A program made the position numbers and the translations under genes. A DNA stretch of 24,099 nucleotides from Seminavis robusta (Eukaryota > Bacillariophyta > Bacillariophyceae > Naviculales > Naviculaceae). The notes beneath the pieces were generated by a model. That model was not told the origin of the DNA and did not search any database. It saw only the letters and a program-made list of their open reading frames with translations. The stretch lies in assembly GCA_903772945.1 (NCBI GenBank), contig CAICTM010001701.1:1-24099 (forward strand). Direction: 5' to 3'. Of this stretch, positions 1-10,547 are shown in pieces (position 1 is the first letter of the stretch; the number at the start of each line of letters is the position of its first letter).

Positions 1-711
1 ACAAAAAGCAACAACCACGAAGTGAGGCGAGGAGGAACCCCGAAGAACACCGCCAAGCGGACAACCGCAGCAAAGCGACAGAGACGGAGACTGTGGGTAA
101 ACGGAAGAATCGAACAAGGAGGATTAAGACAAGGGAACAAGCGAATCAACAAATGCGAGAAGAACGAGAATTCAAACATGTTATCTGTCCTCAGAAGGCA
201 GAACAGCAATCCCCGGGATAAGCACAAGCTTCCTCAAAAAGCAACAAAGAAGAAGATGGATCAAACACGTCGACTTTATTGCCGAGAAGTTCGACATTAT
301 GGAATGGTGGGAGGACACCGGCAAAGAAGAATTCACACTGCTGTATCCTATTGCATGCATCATCCTTGCCTTGCCCGAAAGTAATGGGGATCAGTAAAGA
401 ACTTTCAGTGGCGCCACGTGGATGGTTGGAAAGCTCAACTCCAAGCAAACAGACATCACGTTTCAGATGAAGGTTCTCACCTACAAGAATCGTGCCTTCC
501 TCCGCCAACACCGTCCCCTTGGAGCGTTGCAAGGAAGCGGGTGGCCGAGAACCGCACAAAGAGACTCATCAGAGAACATGTGAAGAAATTGACCCATGCA
601 GAGGAGGAGGGCAACGAGCCTGAAGATATCAACCAGGAAATGCTGGACGAGTTGGAGAATTACGCCAATGAAGATGCTGCTAATGCAGCCTTCATTGATG
701 CCAATGCATAA
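1..711 (+). pseudogene. hAT-type transposase, decayed C-terminal fragment
   Basis: The frame running through 263-394 reads FDIMEWWEDTGKEEF, then LLYPIACIILALPESNGDQ. After an in-frame TAA at 395-397 it continues RTFSVATWMVGKLNSKQTDI. This matches the hAT C-terminal dimerisation region as known from the family: the D..WW box, then a hydrophobic helix with A..LaiP.S, then ER.FS and an N-rich segment. A further frame change near 500-540 is needed to reach an acidic tail (418-711 frame) ending at the TAA at 709-711. Upstream, 3-209 reads as a Lys/Arg/Glu-rich stretch in yet another frame. The lesions make it a dead copy, and its 5' part lies outside the window. The family call rests on the short dimerisation block only; no terminal inverted repeats or target duplication could be fixed. 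Confidence 0.7.
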
Positions 712-889
712 GGTGTAGCAATTGGGATTGAACATGGGACGGGAGCAAACAACACACAATTCCTCGCGGGCATATTCAATTCCCTTGCAAACCACGATAT
801 AACCAATTGGTATAGCCAGTACATCAACTATAAAAATAACACCTAAAACCAATGCCAAATACCATAACATAACCATACCATACTTTAGC

Positions 890-983
890 TTGAGTGGTTA
901 TATAACCAATAATAACCAATAACCAGTAACCAGTACCCCCAATTGAGTGGTTGAATAACCAATAACCAGTAACCAGTACATAA
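890..983. repeat. 53-bp tandem duplication next to the hAT remnant
   Basis: Two copies start at 890 and 943, each opening TTGAGTGGTT and followed by ATAACCAATAACCAGTAACC. A third partial start (TTGATTGGTT) begins near 983. The first copy contains the perfect 12-nt palindrome GGTTATATAACC at 896-907. Inside each copy, AATAACC and CCAGTAA words are themselves iterated. Position just 3' of a transposase remnant fits subterminal transposon repeats, which is inference. Confidence 0.7.
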
Positions 984-1740
984 TTGATTGGTTAGCGAAC
1001 CCTGAGCTAAATGAGTACTTACAAACTAACACTGTTACAGCAACGACAGGTGAGAAGACACAGGTTGGTGTCTTATGAGGGATGTCTTGTGACGGACGTG
1101 CTCGAATGCGAAAGATCTGGGCACGGAATAGAGTTATCTCATCAACGAGGTAAACGTGTAAAGTAGTGGATGGCACTGAGGATATCATTCACTGATGACA
1201 AGTACAGTATCGTGATCCCGTAATGGTACTGGTACCGTACGCTAATCCGCTATTTATTTCAAATGAGACCGGGACCGAGCGTGGGCGAGACGAGAACGAA
1301 AACCAAAAAGGACTTCGGAGCGAACATAACAACATAACAACATAACAACCCCAGCAGCCGAACTAAAGCCGATCCTATCCGTCCCTGATTACGGTCATGC
1401 CGTACACGTAACGGTAACACCACAAACAAGAGGCTTGGCAATTGGAATTTAAGTCAGCGGAAGCTGTGATACCTCGGCAGATAGACAGATGGAAGATCCT
1501 CTAGTTAGCTACCAGGTACTACAGTAGTACATGTATGTAGAGGCTAGGCGACAACACGTGATTTTGTTTTTTTATTGGTGGTGAGCGCTTTGTGACTGAC
1601 TTTTTCTCAATCCCGAGTTTCAAAACGGAGTGATACGATACCTGGTACTACAGTGTACCGTATACCACCTCATTTGCTGTGAGCCATACCAGCTAAATAC
1701 CGGTACCGGTAGACGCTGACTCATCTTACAGTCGTACTGT

Positions 1741-1789
1741 TGTTGCTGTCGTCGACAATTGGGCTTGTTGTTGCTGTCGTCGACAATTA
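1741..1789. repeat. 28-bp direct repeat
   Basis: The 21-mer beginning TTGTTGCTGTCGTCGACAAT is present at 1741-1761 and again at 1769-1789. A truncated third TTGTTG start follows near 1800. It is intergenic and has no coding or hairpin role that I can see. Confidence 0.75.
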
Positions 1790-3293
1790 ATTTGGCTTGT
1801 TGTTGACTGGAACTGGACAACAGGCAACAACAAGAAGACCTCTGAGCTCTCACAACGTCTCAACCATGAGGAGACAAGAGCTAATACGATGGAATTGGAG
1901 GCATGGGCAAATCCGACGGTTCTAGGCAATAATATCCGATCTCTTGATTGGCTCTGACAACGACGTTGTCAGTACATGTATCCCAACCAACCAGCAGCAA
2001 ATAATTACAGACAGTGCAGTAGCAGCAACACTAAAGGTAAGTTTGAATGTGCAGTTGACTGAGACCAGCATACGAGTATTAATGATCATATATTTCTCAC
2101 TCTCCCATTGCATGGCATCCCAACGGTACCAGTATTCCATCCAACAAACCTACCGTACATAAGTCGATGGCCAGGCCTGGGAAGGTCAGCAAACTCGTCT
2201 TCAGAGCTAGCCTCCTGCTACCACTGACAGAAGAAGATCAACAATTATGTCTTAATGAGCGAGCAACAAAACAAAGCGACTTCTATTGACCATCGGCAGA
2301 GTGCTTGTGTGAGAAATACCCTTGGGACAGTCTCCATTACAAGTAGCCGTCGGCATTGACAGTAGCATCCAGTTGTCTTGGAAGACTTCCTAGTCTTCGT
2401 AATGCTCCTTGTTCGTCATGTGTGGGAAAATCATGGATGTCAATGCTGAAGCAAGTCAAGCAATCCATTGTCGACTCCACAACAAGATCCATTGAGAAAG
2501 AGAATGGTTCCTGGTTTGCCAGCAACAACCAGACACTACTATTACCGCTATGACGCGAATGCATATCATTCAAGAGACGCAGACAAGACAGTCAAGCAAA
2601 GACTGACCCTGACAAGAAGGCAAACTGAAGCGACCTGTTGTGACTTGTGGCTTTATCACATGTCTTTGTTCCCTCCAACGAATCAAGCGATCCCACCTTC
2701 ATTGCTATCTATCCATCCAATGCCAATGCCATCTATTTTTGCCAGCATCTCGATCCGTTTTTGGTGCTATTGTTCCGCTCATGGGGTTGTTTGCAAGTCA
2801 GAGAAGGATCCCACACAACCTCGGACGAGGGAAACGCCAATCTCTTTGTTCCATACCATGAATCTCAATCTACCGATCATCCTTGGCCCAGCCGAAACAC
2901 GAGGGGTCGTGGTACAGGATCGGTGGGAACCCAACCTTGGCAAAGCAGAATGCCTCCTCTCTGAATGAATACTTCCTCGTGCTGCGTCTTCAAGTTTGTC
3001 GGTGTTGCCCATCCTGGATACTGAAAGCAACGTACACGAACGGAATGGACGGACAGGACAGACAACATAGCGGGGTGCCGGGAAAGGCGGCCTTGGTCTT
3101 ATGTTGCGGTTGCCTAGGATCATTCCTGCCGATGAAGAAAAGAGCTAGAGCTAATCACCGAAACAACAGTAGACGTTACTGACTAGTTAATGACTGCGGT
3201 ACTCTGCAGTTCCAGTATGGTTATACGTACTACCGTAGCTCCACTGCCACCGTCCAAAGCAAAGCTGCCGGTAGCTGGCGAGATGTGACTGGA

Positions 3294-6200
3294 TTACTCG
3301 TTTCTCAACTTGAAGGCCCAGAGGAGTTCGGTTTTGACGTGTTTGTATTTGCTGTCCCCTTCAAGAAGTCTAGAGGGCAGACGAGCTTCAAAGGCCTTGT
3401 CGACGCCGTTCTTGGTCGACAAGTCTTCTGTCAACAAGCGCATCGAATCCCTTGTGTGGTTGTTGTACAAATATTTTTTCACGCCATCCTCGGATTTCGA
3501 GACTTGGAATACAAGAGCGCGCCTTTCATAAAAAAACTTGCCATCGATCTCGTACTTTACACTGAGCACGTAAACCTGAATCCCAGGCTCTTCACAATTC
3601 AAGCAATTGAGCAATTTGGGCGTGTTTTCGCCATCCACAGGCAATCCCAAACGATCGCTCAAGAATTCCATCACATCCTTTTTCATGACCTGCTCCTTCG
3701 GGTTTTTGTAAAGCTCGTGGAAGTTCGATGGCTGCCTTTCGATTGCATCAGAAAAGCGCTGTCCACCAAGCACTTTGAACGCCCAATCGAGTTCATCAAT
3801 TTGTACGTTGTCCGTTCTGGTTTTGGTTTTGGCCTTCTTGGTCTTATTGGTCTTATTGTAGTTTGATTTGGCTGCCTTGTCCTTGGGCATGATTTGGAGT
3901 ACTTGGACAACCTTGATCTTCTTTACAAATCCAGCCTGTCGCTCTCCTTTGCAGAAATGCCCAATGATCATATTTTCCGCTGTTTCCACAGATTCGAGGT
4001 CAGAGGGTTGAATAATGATTGGACGAACTCGTGGAGAATTGTCGACGAGGATTCGTTTTCCTTTTTCCTCCACTCGCAGCTGTAGGCAGTGTCTGTCTGT
4101 AGCTACCACTTTGGTGTCATCTGGTTCGGAGGTCTTCGTGAAGGTGAGCTCCAACAGCAAGAGGTAGATTCCTTTCTGTTTGTTGCAAACAGCCCGAATA
4201 TCCTGTGCTCCACTCGATATCGAAGTAAGGCCCAGTTTGTACACCAAGGACTTTACGTTGCCAATGCTTGGATCTCCACTGGAGTCGGCCGAGATTGGCA
4301 TATGTTCTAATACATGTTCGTGTGTCAATGCTTTGAGCCTTGCCATGACTTCTGCCTCCAAAATGTTGCGATATGTCACAGCGAGCTGATCAGCCGTCAT
4401 CATTGACATGTCTGCACCAAAAAAGTGTGAGGATCGCGATTATAGTGGAATTCATTGCAAATCGCATACTCACCTTGCACGCAACTCCTTGCGTTACCTA
4501 TGTACCTCTCCACTCCGTCGTGATCTCTCTCGTAGTTCATGATCGGACATGAGATATACCCGCCGCAGCGACTGTCACTCAGCTGCGTAACAGCTGCCAC
4601 AATGGACCGCTTTAGCTTGTTATACAACTCCGAGCCATCTGGCACGTATTGAAACGGCGTCAATCCATCCTTGCATGGTGCAAACAGGCATTCTGGGGTC
4701 AACTTGAGGAGCTCGTTGATCACTCCGTAACTACCTTTCTTGCAGGCAGTATGTAGGAGGGTGTTCCCATTGTCGTCGCGCACCCGTGCTGATGCTCCTT
4801 TCAGTTCGATGAGGATCTCCAGCTTGTCTCCGTGGGCACAAGAGATTTGCGAGAACTCTCTCGCCTGTTTGCCCGCGTAACAAGTGCAGCGTTGAGTTAA
4901 TCGATGAAGGTAGGACTCTCCATTGTCGTTGCAAGCGTTGCAGTTGAGGGTCTCCAAATCAAGGTCGCGAATGTTTTCAGCCGAGCGAGAGCATATCTCT
5001 GCTGCTATGTCTGCAGAAAAAGCTGACTTCCGCTCCTCCTTCTTGTCTTCTTCGGAGTAACCATTCCAGTCTGTATCTGATGGTTCCGAGGGGAGCAAGG
5101 AGCAACGTTAGGAAAGGGGTGATGGCGGCATGTAAAGCAGAAATCTCAATCCTGTACTTACCGTTCCATGATATGTATCTATTTGGGTGCTTGCTAACTT
5201 CTTCATCAATCAATTTTTGCAAGCTATGCGTCTCTGATGAGCTTGCAACCATGTGGCTCTCATCCTTGCCATCATCGTCGTCTTTCTCCTTGCGAGACGT
5301 GTCGTGGCTGCCACTGTCTTCCTTGTCGCTGGACTCTGCTGCAGGCGTCTCAGCATCGTCTTTCTCCTCACTAGACTCGCTGGACTCTGCTGCAGGCATC
5401 TCAGCATCGTCTTTCTCCTCACTAGACTCGCTGGACTCTGCTGCAGGCATCTCAGCATCGTCTTTCTTCTCACTAGACTCGCTGGACTCTGCTGCAGGCA
5501 TCTCAGCATCGTCTTTCTCCTCACTAGACTCGCTGGACTCGGCTGCAGGCATCTCAGCATCGTCTTTCTCCTCACTAGACTCGCTGGACTCGGCTGCAGG
5601 CATCTCAACCTCGAGACCTTCCAACTCTTCGCTGATCTTGCCGTGTTCTGCTGTTTTGTCGGAGCCATCATGATCTAAAGCGTCTTCACCACGTGGCTTC
5701 TTAGCGTCATCCTCATCGTCGTCAGTAGCTGATTTGTTGTTTTGTTCCTCCACTGGCTTGCCACTTGCTGTATCGTCTTCTTTTTCGCCGTCGTTATCAT
5801 GCTCCGAAGAGTCTTCCTCGCGTGGCTTCGAAGTGCCATCCTCTACTTGTTCTTCCTTTTCTCCCCCATCCTTCCTCGGAAGAGCGGACATCTTTTTGGG
5901 TGCTGACTCCGTCTCGGCGGTATCCGATTGACTGTTTTGCTGTTCCTCGACAAGTTGTTTGGAAGCGTCATCCTCCGTACTAGCAGCTCCATCCTTGGAT
6001 ACTCCATCGATCTCATGGTCTTCTTGGGACTTGCTCTTGGTCAAATCATCAGCAAAAGTGACTGTCTTCGTACGTTTCCCATCTGCATCATCATTTCGAG
6101 TGCTCTTCGATGCTGCTGTGGGACTGGAATCTCCACCGATCTTACCGTCAATGTCACCACCTGGAAATGAATGATCTGGCCACTTTGGAGTGGACGTTCC

Positions 6201-8696
6201 TTTCTCCTCCTGCCCGAAGGCTGGCTTTTCCGAAGTTTGGCTTTCCGAAGTCTTGTTTCGAGGCGAGCTTTGCTTGGTGCCCCTTCGCTTCTCCCGAGGT
6301 GCCTCCTGGTGACCAGCGCCGCCATCATGGGCATCTTCATCTCCAGCGTTGTCCTCTTTTGCATTATCCACCGTAGCATCCTCCTCCGTCACGACAGCTG
6401 CATCTTCTTCCAAGGTCTTGCCTTCATGGTTGGCATCCTTAGCCGATGCATCCTCTTCATCTGATGCCGCCTTCTTCCCGTCGAATTCTGCAGATTCATT
6501 CTCGCCCTTGGCTGCTGCCTTGTCTTGTAATTCATCCTCTGGTATAGTTGCTGGCTTCTCCGGAGTACTGTCGTTGGGCTTCTCTTCCGAGGCCATTCTT
6601 TTGGGACTTCGAGCATCATCGTTCAATTCCGGAGTGCTGATGGCTGACTCGGACTTGCCGCTTTCTGCGTCGTCTTTTGAGGGCGACTTGTTGCTGGACA
6701 AAGCATCATAGTCGATATCTTTCAGTGGAGCGGATTGTCGCAACTGCTGCATCAAAACTTTTTGTTTCGCTTGCTGATTCCTGCGGGCCGTCGTTTGCAT
6801 CAGTTCCTCCATCGTATTCTTGTGGACGGATTGGTTCAGAATTCGTTCCACCCCACTGGGCGAGGCATAGTCAATGGGATCGGATGAGCTCGGCCCCAAG
6901 AAGCTCATACTTAGCCCTGCCGAGCTAGCTGAGGATCGACGACCAGATTGCCAAGGGGAACCATCTGAAGGACTGGAGAAGCGAACGCTCTTCTTCTTCG
7001 CCGGTTTGCTGCTTGTGTTGGAGTTTCTGTCGTCGTCACCAGTGCTATCTTCACCGTGGTCAAGTTGTCCATCCTTGGAATCTCCACCGATCTCATGGTC
7101 TTCTTGGGACTTGCTATTGGTTGATGTGATCGATTCAGAAAGATTCAACGAATCAAAAGAATCGCCTTCTTTCCTGGTACCGGTACCCTCAACTGTTGCA
7201 ACTGTTGGAGGAGGCAAATCAGCTGTCTTCGTACGTTTCCCATCTGTCGCAAAGGATTCGTCAACATCATTCTTTCGAGTGTTCTTGGATGCTGCTGTTG
7301 AAGCCTTGCGCTTTCGCTGCCACTCTTGCTGGTCAGCCCTTGCGGAACCAAAGGGAGGTGTGGGAGGTTTCGGAGTAGAAACAGGAGGCGATGACACCCG
7401 CAGAATTGGCGAAAGACCACCACCAAAGTCTCCTTTGAGCACATTTTGCCCTTTGTCTATGATGAGCGGAGACAATGCTTTGTTGTCTGAATCTTGGGAG
7501 TCTTCGGCAATGAATTTCGTACCCAGCACGCTGTCTAAGCTAATATCGCATTCCTTGCTGTCTTGGCTTTTCTCGGCGGAGGATGGAGATGAAAGATACC
7601 CAGATCCTCTCGATCCGCCAACTCCACCTGCTGCTGCCGCTGCTGTTGCTGGTGGTGGTGGCGGTGGCACTGCAGTTGCGGTTGGTGTTGCCGCTGGTGT
7701 TGCTGGTGTTGGTGCTGCAATTGCTGTTGCCATTGCTGCTGTTGGTGCCGTTGCCGTTGAGGTTGCAGTTGGTGCCGTTGCCATTGAGGTTGACGTTGCA
7801 GTTGGTGCTCCTGCTGTTGGTGTTGCCGTGGTGGTTGATGCTGGTGGCGCTGCTGTGGTTGCTGGTGGCGCTGCTTTGGTTGCTGCCGTTGCCGTTGCAG
7901 TTGCCTTTGCAGTTGGTGCAGCCGGTGGCGTTGCTGCTGGTGTTGGCGCTGGTGCGGCTGGTGGTTTGGGTGATGATGTTGCTGCTGGTGTTGCTCCTAG
8001 TGTTGCTGCTGGTGGTGCTGGCACTGGAAAAGGATCAGGGTTCGATGCTGCGACTGCTGCGGCTCTTGCTCCTTCTCCTGTCGGGGGAGGAAACTTGAGG
8101 GGACTCTTTTTTTTAACTGCTCGCGATTGTCGACGTCGTGCTGCTGCTGCTGCTGGTCGTGCTGGTGCCACTCTGCATCTTTTGGTTGCTCGTTGGTCCA
8201 CGCTTTCGGTGGTCGTCTCATTGGCTTTTCGCTTCAGATTGCTAGCAGAAATGTCAGCACTATTAGCACCATCATCTTCTTTGTCCTCGGCGTCCTCTGC
8301 TTCTCCTTCGTCGTCAATTTCCATTGAGGAAGCGTCATTGTCTTCAATTGAGGAAGCGTCATTGTCTTCTTCGACTTGATTGCGAGCGCTGGCATCGTCT
8401 TCTCCGGCAGTACCATCATCATTGTCTTGGTTCTCGTCGCCGTCAACCTGCATCAAAGACGTCTCGTCGCTTCCTTCTTCTACTTGATGGTGACCGTGGT
8501 CATCTTCTCCGGCAGCTCTACTAGCTCTAGGCAATGGTGGCGACAATCCTCCTTCTGGTACTATTAGCACACGATCGCTGTCGTCGCATCCATTGTCACT
8601 TGTGGCCGACTTGAAACTCTCAGTGGAAGAGTTCAAATTTTCCCTGGCCGTGGCGAAGCTCTTGTCGCTCGAATCCGAGCTGCTGGATTCATCCAT
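3294..8696 (-). CDS. Giant acidic disordered protein with C-terminal ankyrin repeats (3 exons)
   Basis: Exons 8696-5162, 5076-4474 and 4411-3294 join in frame: intron 1 is 85 bp (GTAAGT...CAG), intron 2 is 62 bp (GTGAGT...GCAG), both splitting an Asp codon in phase 1. The product is 1751 residues. Residues 1-200 are acidic and Ser-rich and end in a bipartite basic cluster (LKRK...KRCRV), a likely nuclear signal. About 210-360 is Ala/Pro/Thr-rich. 360-1030 is charged and disordered, with KSVRF (~569) and KTVTF (~877). 1029-1123 is a 17-residue repeat array. Ankyrin-like repeats lie at ~1258-1326 (GNTLLHTACKKG...LLKLTPE; KDGLTPFQYV). The ~420 residues after that match no family I can name. Seen: splicing and repeats. 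Inferred: nuclear location and a scaffold role. Exon 1 also gives a long open frame on the plus strand, caused by its skewed composition. Confidence 0.85.
5329..5610 (-). repeat. 51-bp in-frame minisatellite inside the ankyrin gene
   Basis: Five complete 51-bp units start at 5329, 5380, 5431, 5482 and 5533 on the plus strand, and a partial sixth starts at 5584. On the minus strand each encodes the 17-residue unit EMPAAESSESSEEKDDA. Units differ by single substitutions (Met to Thr in the last translated unit, Glu to Lys in one, silent TCT/TCG changes). The period is a multiple of three, so gain or loss of units would keep the frame. Confidence 0.95.
7618..8060 (-). repeat. Ala/Pro/Thr-coding trinucleotide-like tract
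   Basis: Roughly 440 bp of degenerate GCN/CCN/ACN codons in exon 1 of the ankyrin gene encode an Ala-Thr-Pro-rich linker (about residues 212-360), with runs such as ATATATAAT and a PPPPPP stretch. It lacks stops in several frames, which creates long antisense open frames that are not genes. Composition differs sharply from the acidic Ser/Glu/Asp sequence on either side. Confidence 0.8.
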
Positions 8697-8871
8697 ACTG
8701 GTGCTGCTTGTAGAAAGGCACCCCTTGTGTTGTTGCTGTTCAGACTGTCACTCGTTGTGCAAAGTCGTCTCGTCTGGTCTCGAATCGGTTGTGTTGTTGT
8801 TGTTGTTGTTGAATCGAATCGGTTGTGTTGTTGTTCAGACGTTGAAACCTCTTCTGAGAAAAAGACAAAAA
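8697..8871. promoter_or_regulatory. Short divergent spacer with duplicated GTT-rich segment
   Basis: This 175-bp spacer separates the minus-strand ankyrin start (8696) from the possible plus-strand start (8872). It contains a (GTT)n run at 8793-8811 and a direct duplication of GAATCGGTTGTGTTGTTGTT at 8782-8801 and 8816-8835. If the plus-strand gene is real, this is a compact bidirectional promoter. No TATA-like box stands out. Confidence 0.4.
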
Positions 8872-9528
8872 ATGGCGGAGAACTCTCCGAGCGAGCTCAA
8901 ACGGCTGTTTTCAGTCATGGAAAAAATCGAGCGCGGGACTAGATCAATCCCACAAGATGCATTGATGACCTTGCAATCAGAGAAGATGTAAGAGGGCGGA
9001 AGGAAGGATGGCAGCTCCAGGTAGTCCCAATCGGCGCGAGTAATTCTTCTTTCATCCAAGAAGTGAAGTGCTGCATTCGGTCAGGTCACACATCAAACCG
9101 AATCGATGTTGGTGCAAGAGAAGGGAAGGACGGGAATGATCGCTCGCGGAACCAAGTGGTCGATTACGGAGGAGATTGGTTCGTTTAAGGCATGACATCG
9201 TCGAGAAAAAGATCAGTCTGTCCACCTTGTTCGATTCGCAAAGCAGCAGTCTCTGATACCCACATGCAGGACGAGAGCGGCTATCTTGGTTGGTTTCAAA
9301 GAAGAAAAGATCGGCATTGTCCTGTTGTTCGTCCGAACCGTCAAACTGCAATCTCAAACTGATATCATTGAGAAGGTACTGGCGATGATTGGTAAACCAA
9401 AGGGCATCCAAGTGCGAGATTGGGTAAATTCGTTGCAACTTGGAGCACAAGACAAAAGAAAGTGTAGATACAGGAAGAAGATCACGGAAAATCCACCAAC
9501 CATGCGTGTCCAAGAACACGCAGAGTAG
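8872..9528 (+). CDS. Possible small spliced gene, unknown function
   Basis: Starting at the ATG at 8872 the frame gives a helical, charged N-terminus (MAENSPSELKRLFSVMEKIE) that ends against a donor-like GTAAGA at 8988. Joining to 9069 (acceptor AAG) gives a further coding-like stretch (QVTHQTESMLVQEKGRTGMI) to a TGA at 9193. An 87-bp intron 9183-9269 (weak GTTTAA donor, good GCAG acceptor) would bypass that stop and extend the frame to a TAG at 9526-9528, about 162 residues in all. An alternative acceptor at 9060 has the better pyrimidine tract but gives a 25-residue terminal exon. No family recognised. A 468-bp open frame on the opposite strand (9519-9052) lacks an ATG. The first exon is the best supported part. 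Confidence 0.3.
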
Positions 9529-9826
9529 TAGATTGAATCATTCGTTGCTTCACGGGAGAATTTGCATTCGCTGGAGGAGGCAGGAGATGAGAGCGGGGCT
9601 GTTGATGGGGCTCCAAACACGAAGAGTAGTAGATTGAATCATTCGTTGCTTCACGGGAGAACTTGCATTCCCTGGAGGAGGCAGGAGACAGGAGACAAGA
9701 GCGGGCTGTTGATGGGGCTCCAAACATGAAGAGTAGTAGATTGAATCATTCGTTGCTTCACGGGAGAACTTTGCATTCCCTGGAGGAGGCAGGAGACAGG
9801 AGACAAGAGCGGGGCTGTTGATGGGG
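9522..9826. repeat. Minisatellite A, ~101-107 bp period, about 2.9 copies
   Basis: Copies start at 9522, 9623 and 9730, each opening AGAGTAGTAGATTGAATCAT. They continue through CGTTGCTTCACGGGAGAA and GAGGAGGCAGGAGA to GCTGTTGATGGGG. Copies 2 and 3 share an extra ACAGGAG and differ from copy 1 at the same positions, so 2 and 3 are the younger pair. Periods of 101 and 107 are not multiples of three and frames are not kept, which argues against coding. Confidence 0.95.
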
Positions 9827-10547
9827 ATTTTCTGTGGCGGCCCGTTTTAAAGGTAGGATGGTGATAGCTCCCAAAGACCTCCAAGGTTTCCAGTCGAAGG
9901 AAACTTCCTACCGGTAGAGACAAGCTGCACGGACATGCGATAACATCCAATCTTGCTCGGCTCCAACATGAGAATAAAGACACGGACCGGAATGGGAGCC
10001 ACTGAATATCACTCGACCCAACCCAAAGAAAGATACATGCTGTACAGAGAGAGCGACCAATGCAAGTGCAATCGGGCAGAAAACAGGAGATCCAAAGCAG
10101 GAGAGCCAACATGTAGTCAAGAATGCGTAGACCCACTGAATGTACCACTCCACCAACCCAAAGACGATCGCCGTGTTGAGTGGATCCACAAGACAGAGAG
10201 AGGGCAACATGCTGAAGACACACCGGACACAACCGCAGGCAGAACCGACAGATAACCGAAATCCGGCAACTGATCCCAGAATAAAGAGCGGAGAGATACT
10301 GGTAGGGACAAGAGACCAAGAAGGGAAGCTCTACCAAGCTATGAACTCCTTACACCAACAAGGGATACCGTAGCCAGCCAACCGGAAGAAAGGACCACCC
10401 AAACTCCAAAAAGAATATCACGCATCCACCGACCAGCCAGGAAGGTAACCGAAGGAAATCGCCACAAATCTTGATAGGGAAGATACGTTGCTGGGGATTT
10501 CTTCTTAGCATCGACTGACAATACGGAGAAAAGGCTTGGGTTGTGTG
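9827..10547. other. Gene-free stretch between minisatellites
   Basis: I find no gene motif here. A Leu/Cys-rich minus-strand open frame (10337-9651) runs into minisatellite A, where the repeat periods would break it, and I do not accept it. A weak internal duplication is visible: CACTGAATATCACTCGACCC near 10001 resembles CACTGAATGTACCACTCCAC near 10134, each followed by AACCCAAAGA. One TACCGGTA lies at 9909-9916. Confidence 0.5.

Larger units (their letters stand above)
712..3293. other. Gene-free stretch between hAT remnant and ankyrin gene
   Basis: About 2.6 kb in which I recognise no protein or RNA gene. Open frames here (for example 2468-2968 plus and 2779-3123 minus) overlap on opposite strands, begin inside low-information sequence and show no family motif. 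The part nearest 3293 should include the 3' untranslated region of the minus-strand ankyrin gene. Small direct repeats at 890-983 and 1741-1789 and two overlapping TACCGGTA palindromes at 1698-1711 are the only structure seen. The left part could be the remaining 3' end of the hAT element. Confidence 0.5.

Noticed and set aside
2468..2968. 166-residue plus-strand frame
   Set aside because: Overlapping open frames on both strands, no motif, and Met/Pro/Ser-rich random-looking sequence. I could not tie it to a retroelement.
3285..3866. 193-residue plus-strand frame
   Set aside because: Antisense of exon 3 of the ankyrin gene, which is joined by clean splice sites on the minus strand.
5329..5610. 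Regular 51-bp repeat as a CRISPR array
   Set aside because: Units are contiguous with no unique spacers, in frame with a coding gene, in a eukaryotic context.
6874..8379. 501-residue plus-strand open frame rich in Ala/Val/Gly
   Set aside because: It is the exact antisense of the Ala/Pro/Thr-rich exon of the ankyrin gene. Its Val/Ala/Gly repeats are the complement of GCN/ACN codons, and the minus strand has spliced continuity and an ankyrin domain.
9052..9519. 155-codon minus-strand open frame (starts GTG)
   Set aside because: No ATG start, no motif recognised, upstream end lies in minisatellite A. The competing plus-strand spliced model looks more coding-like, though neither is certain.
9651..10337. 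228-residue Cys/Leu-rich minus-strand frame that looks membrane-like
   Set aside because: It runs through two copies of a minisatellite whose periods are not multiples of three, and the hydrophobicity reflects antisense of purine-rich sequence.
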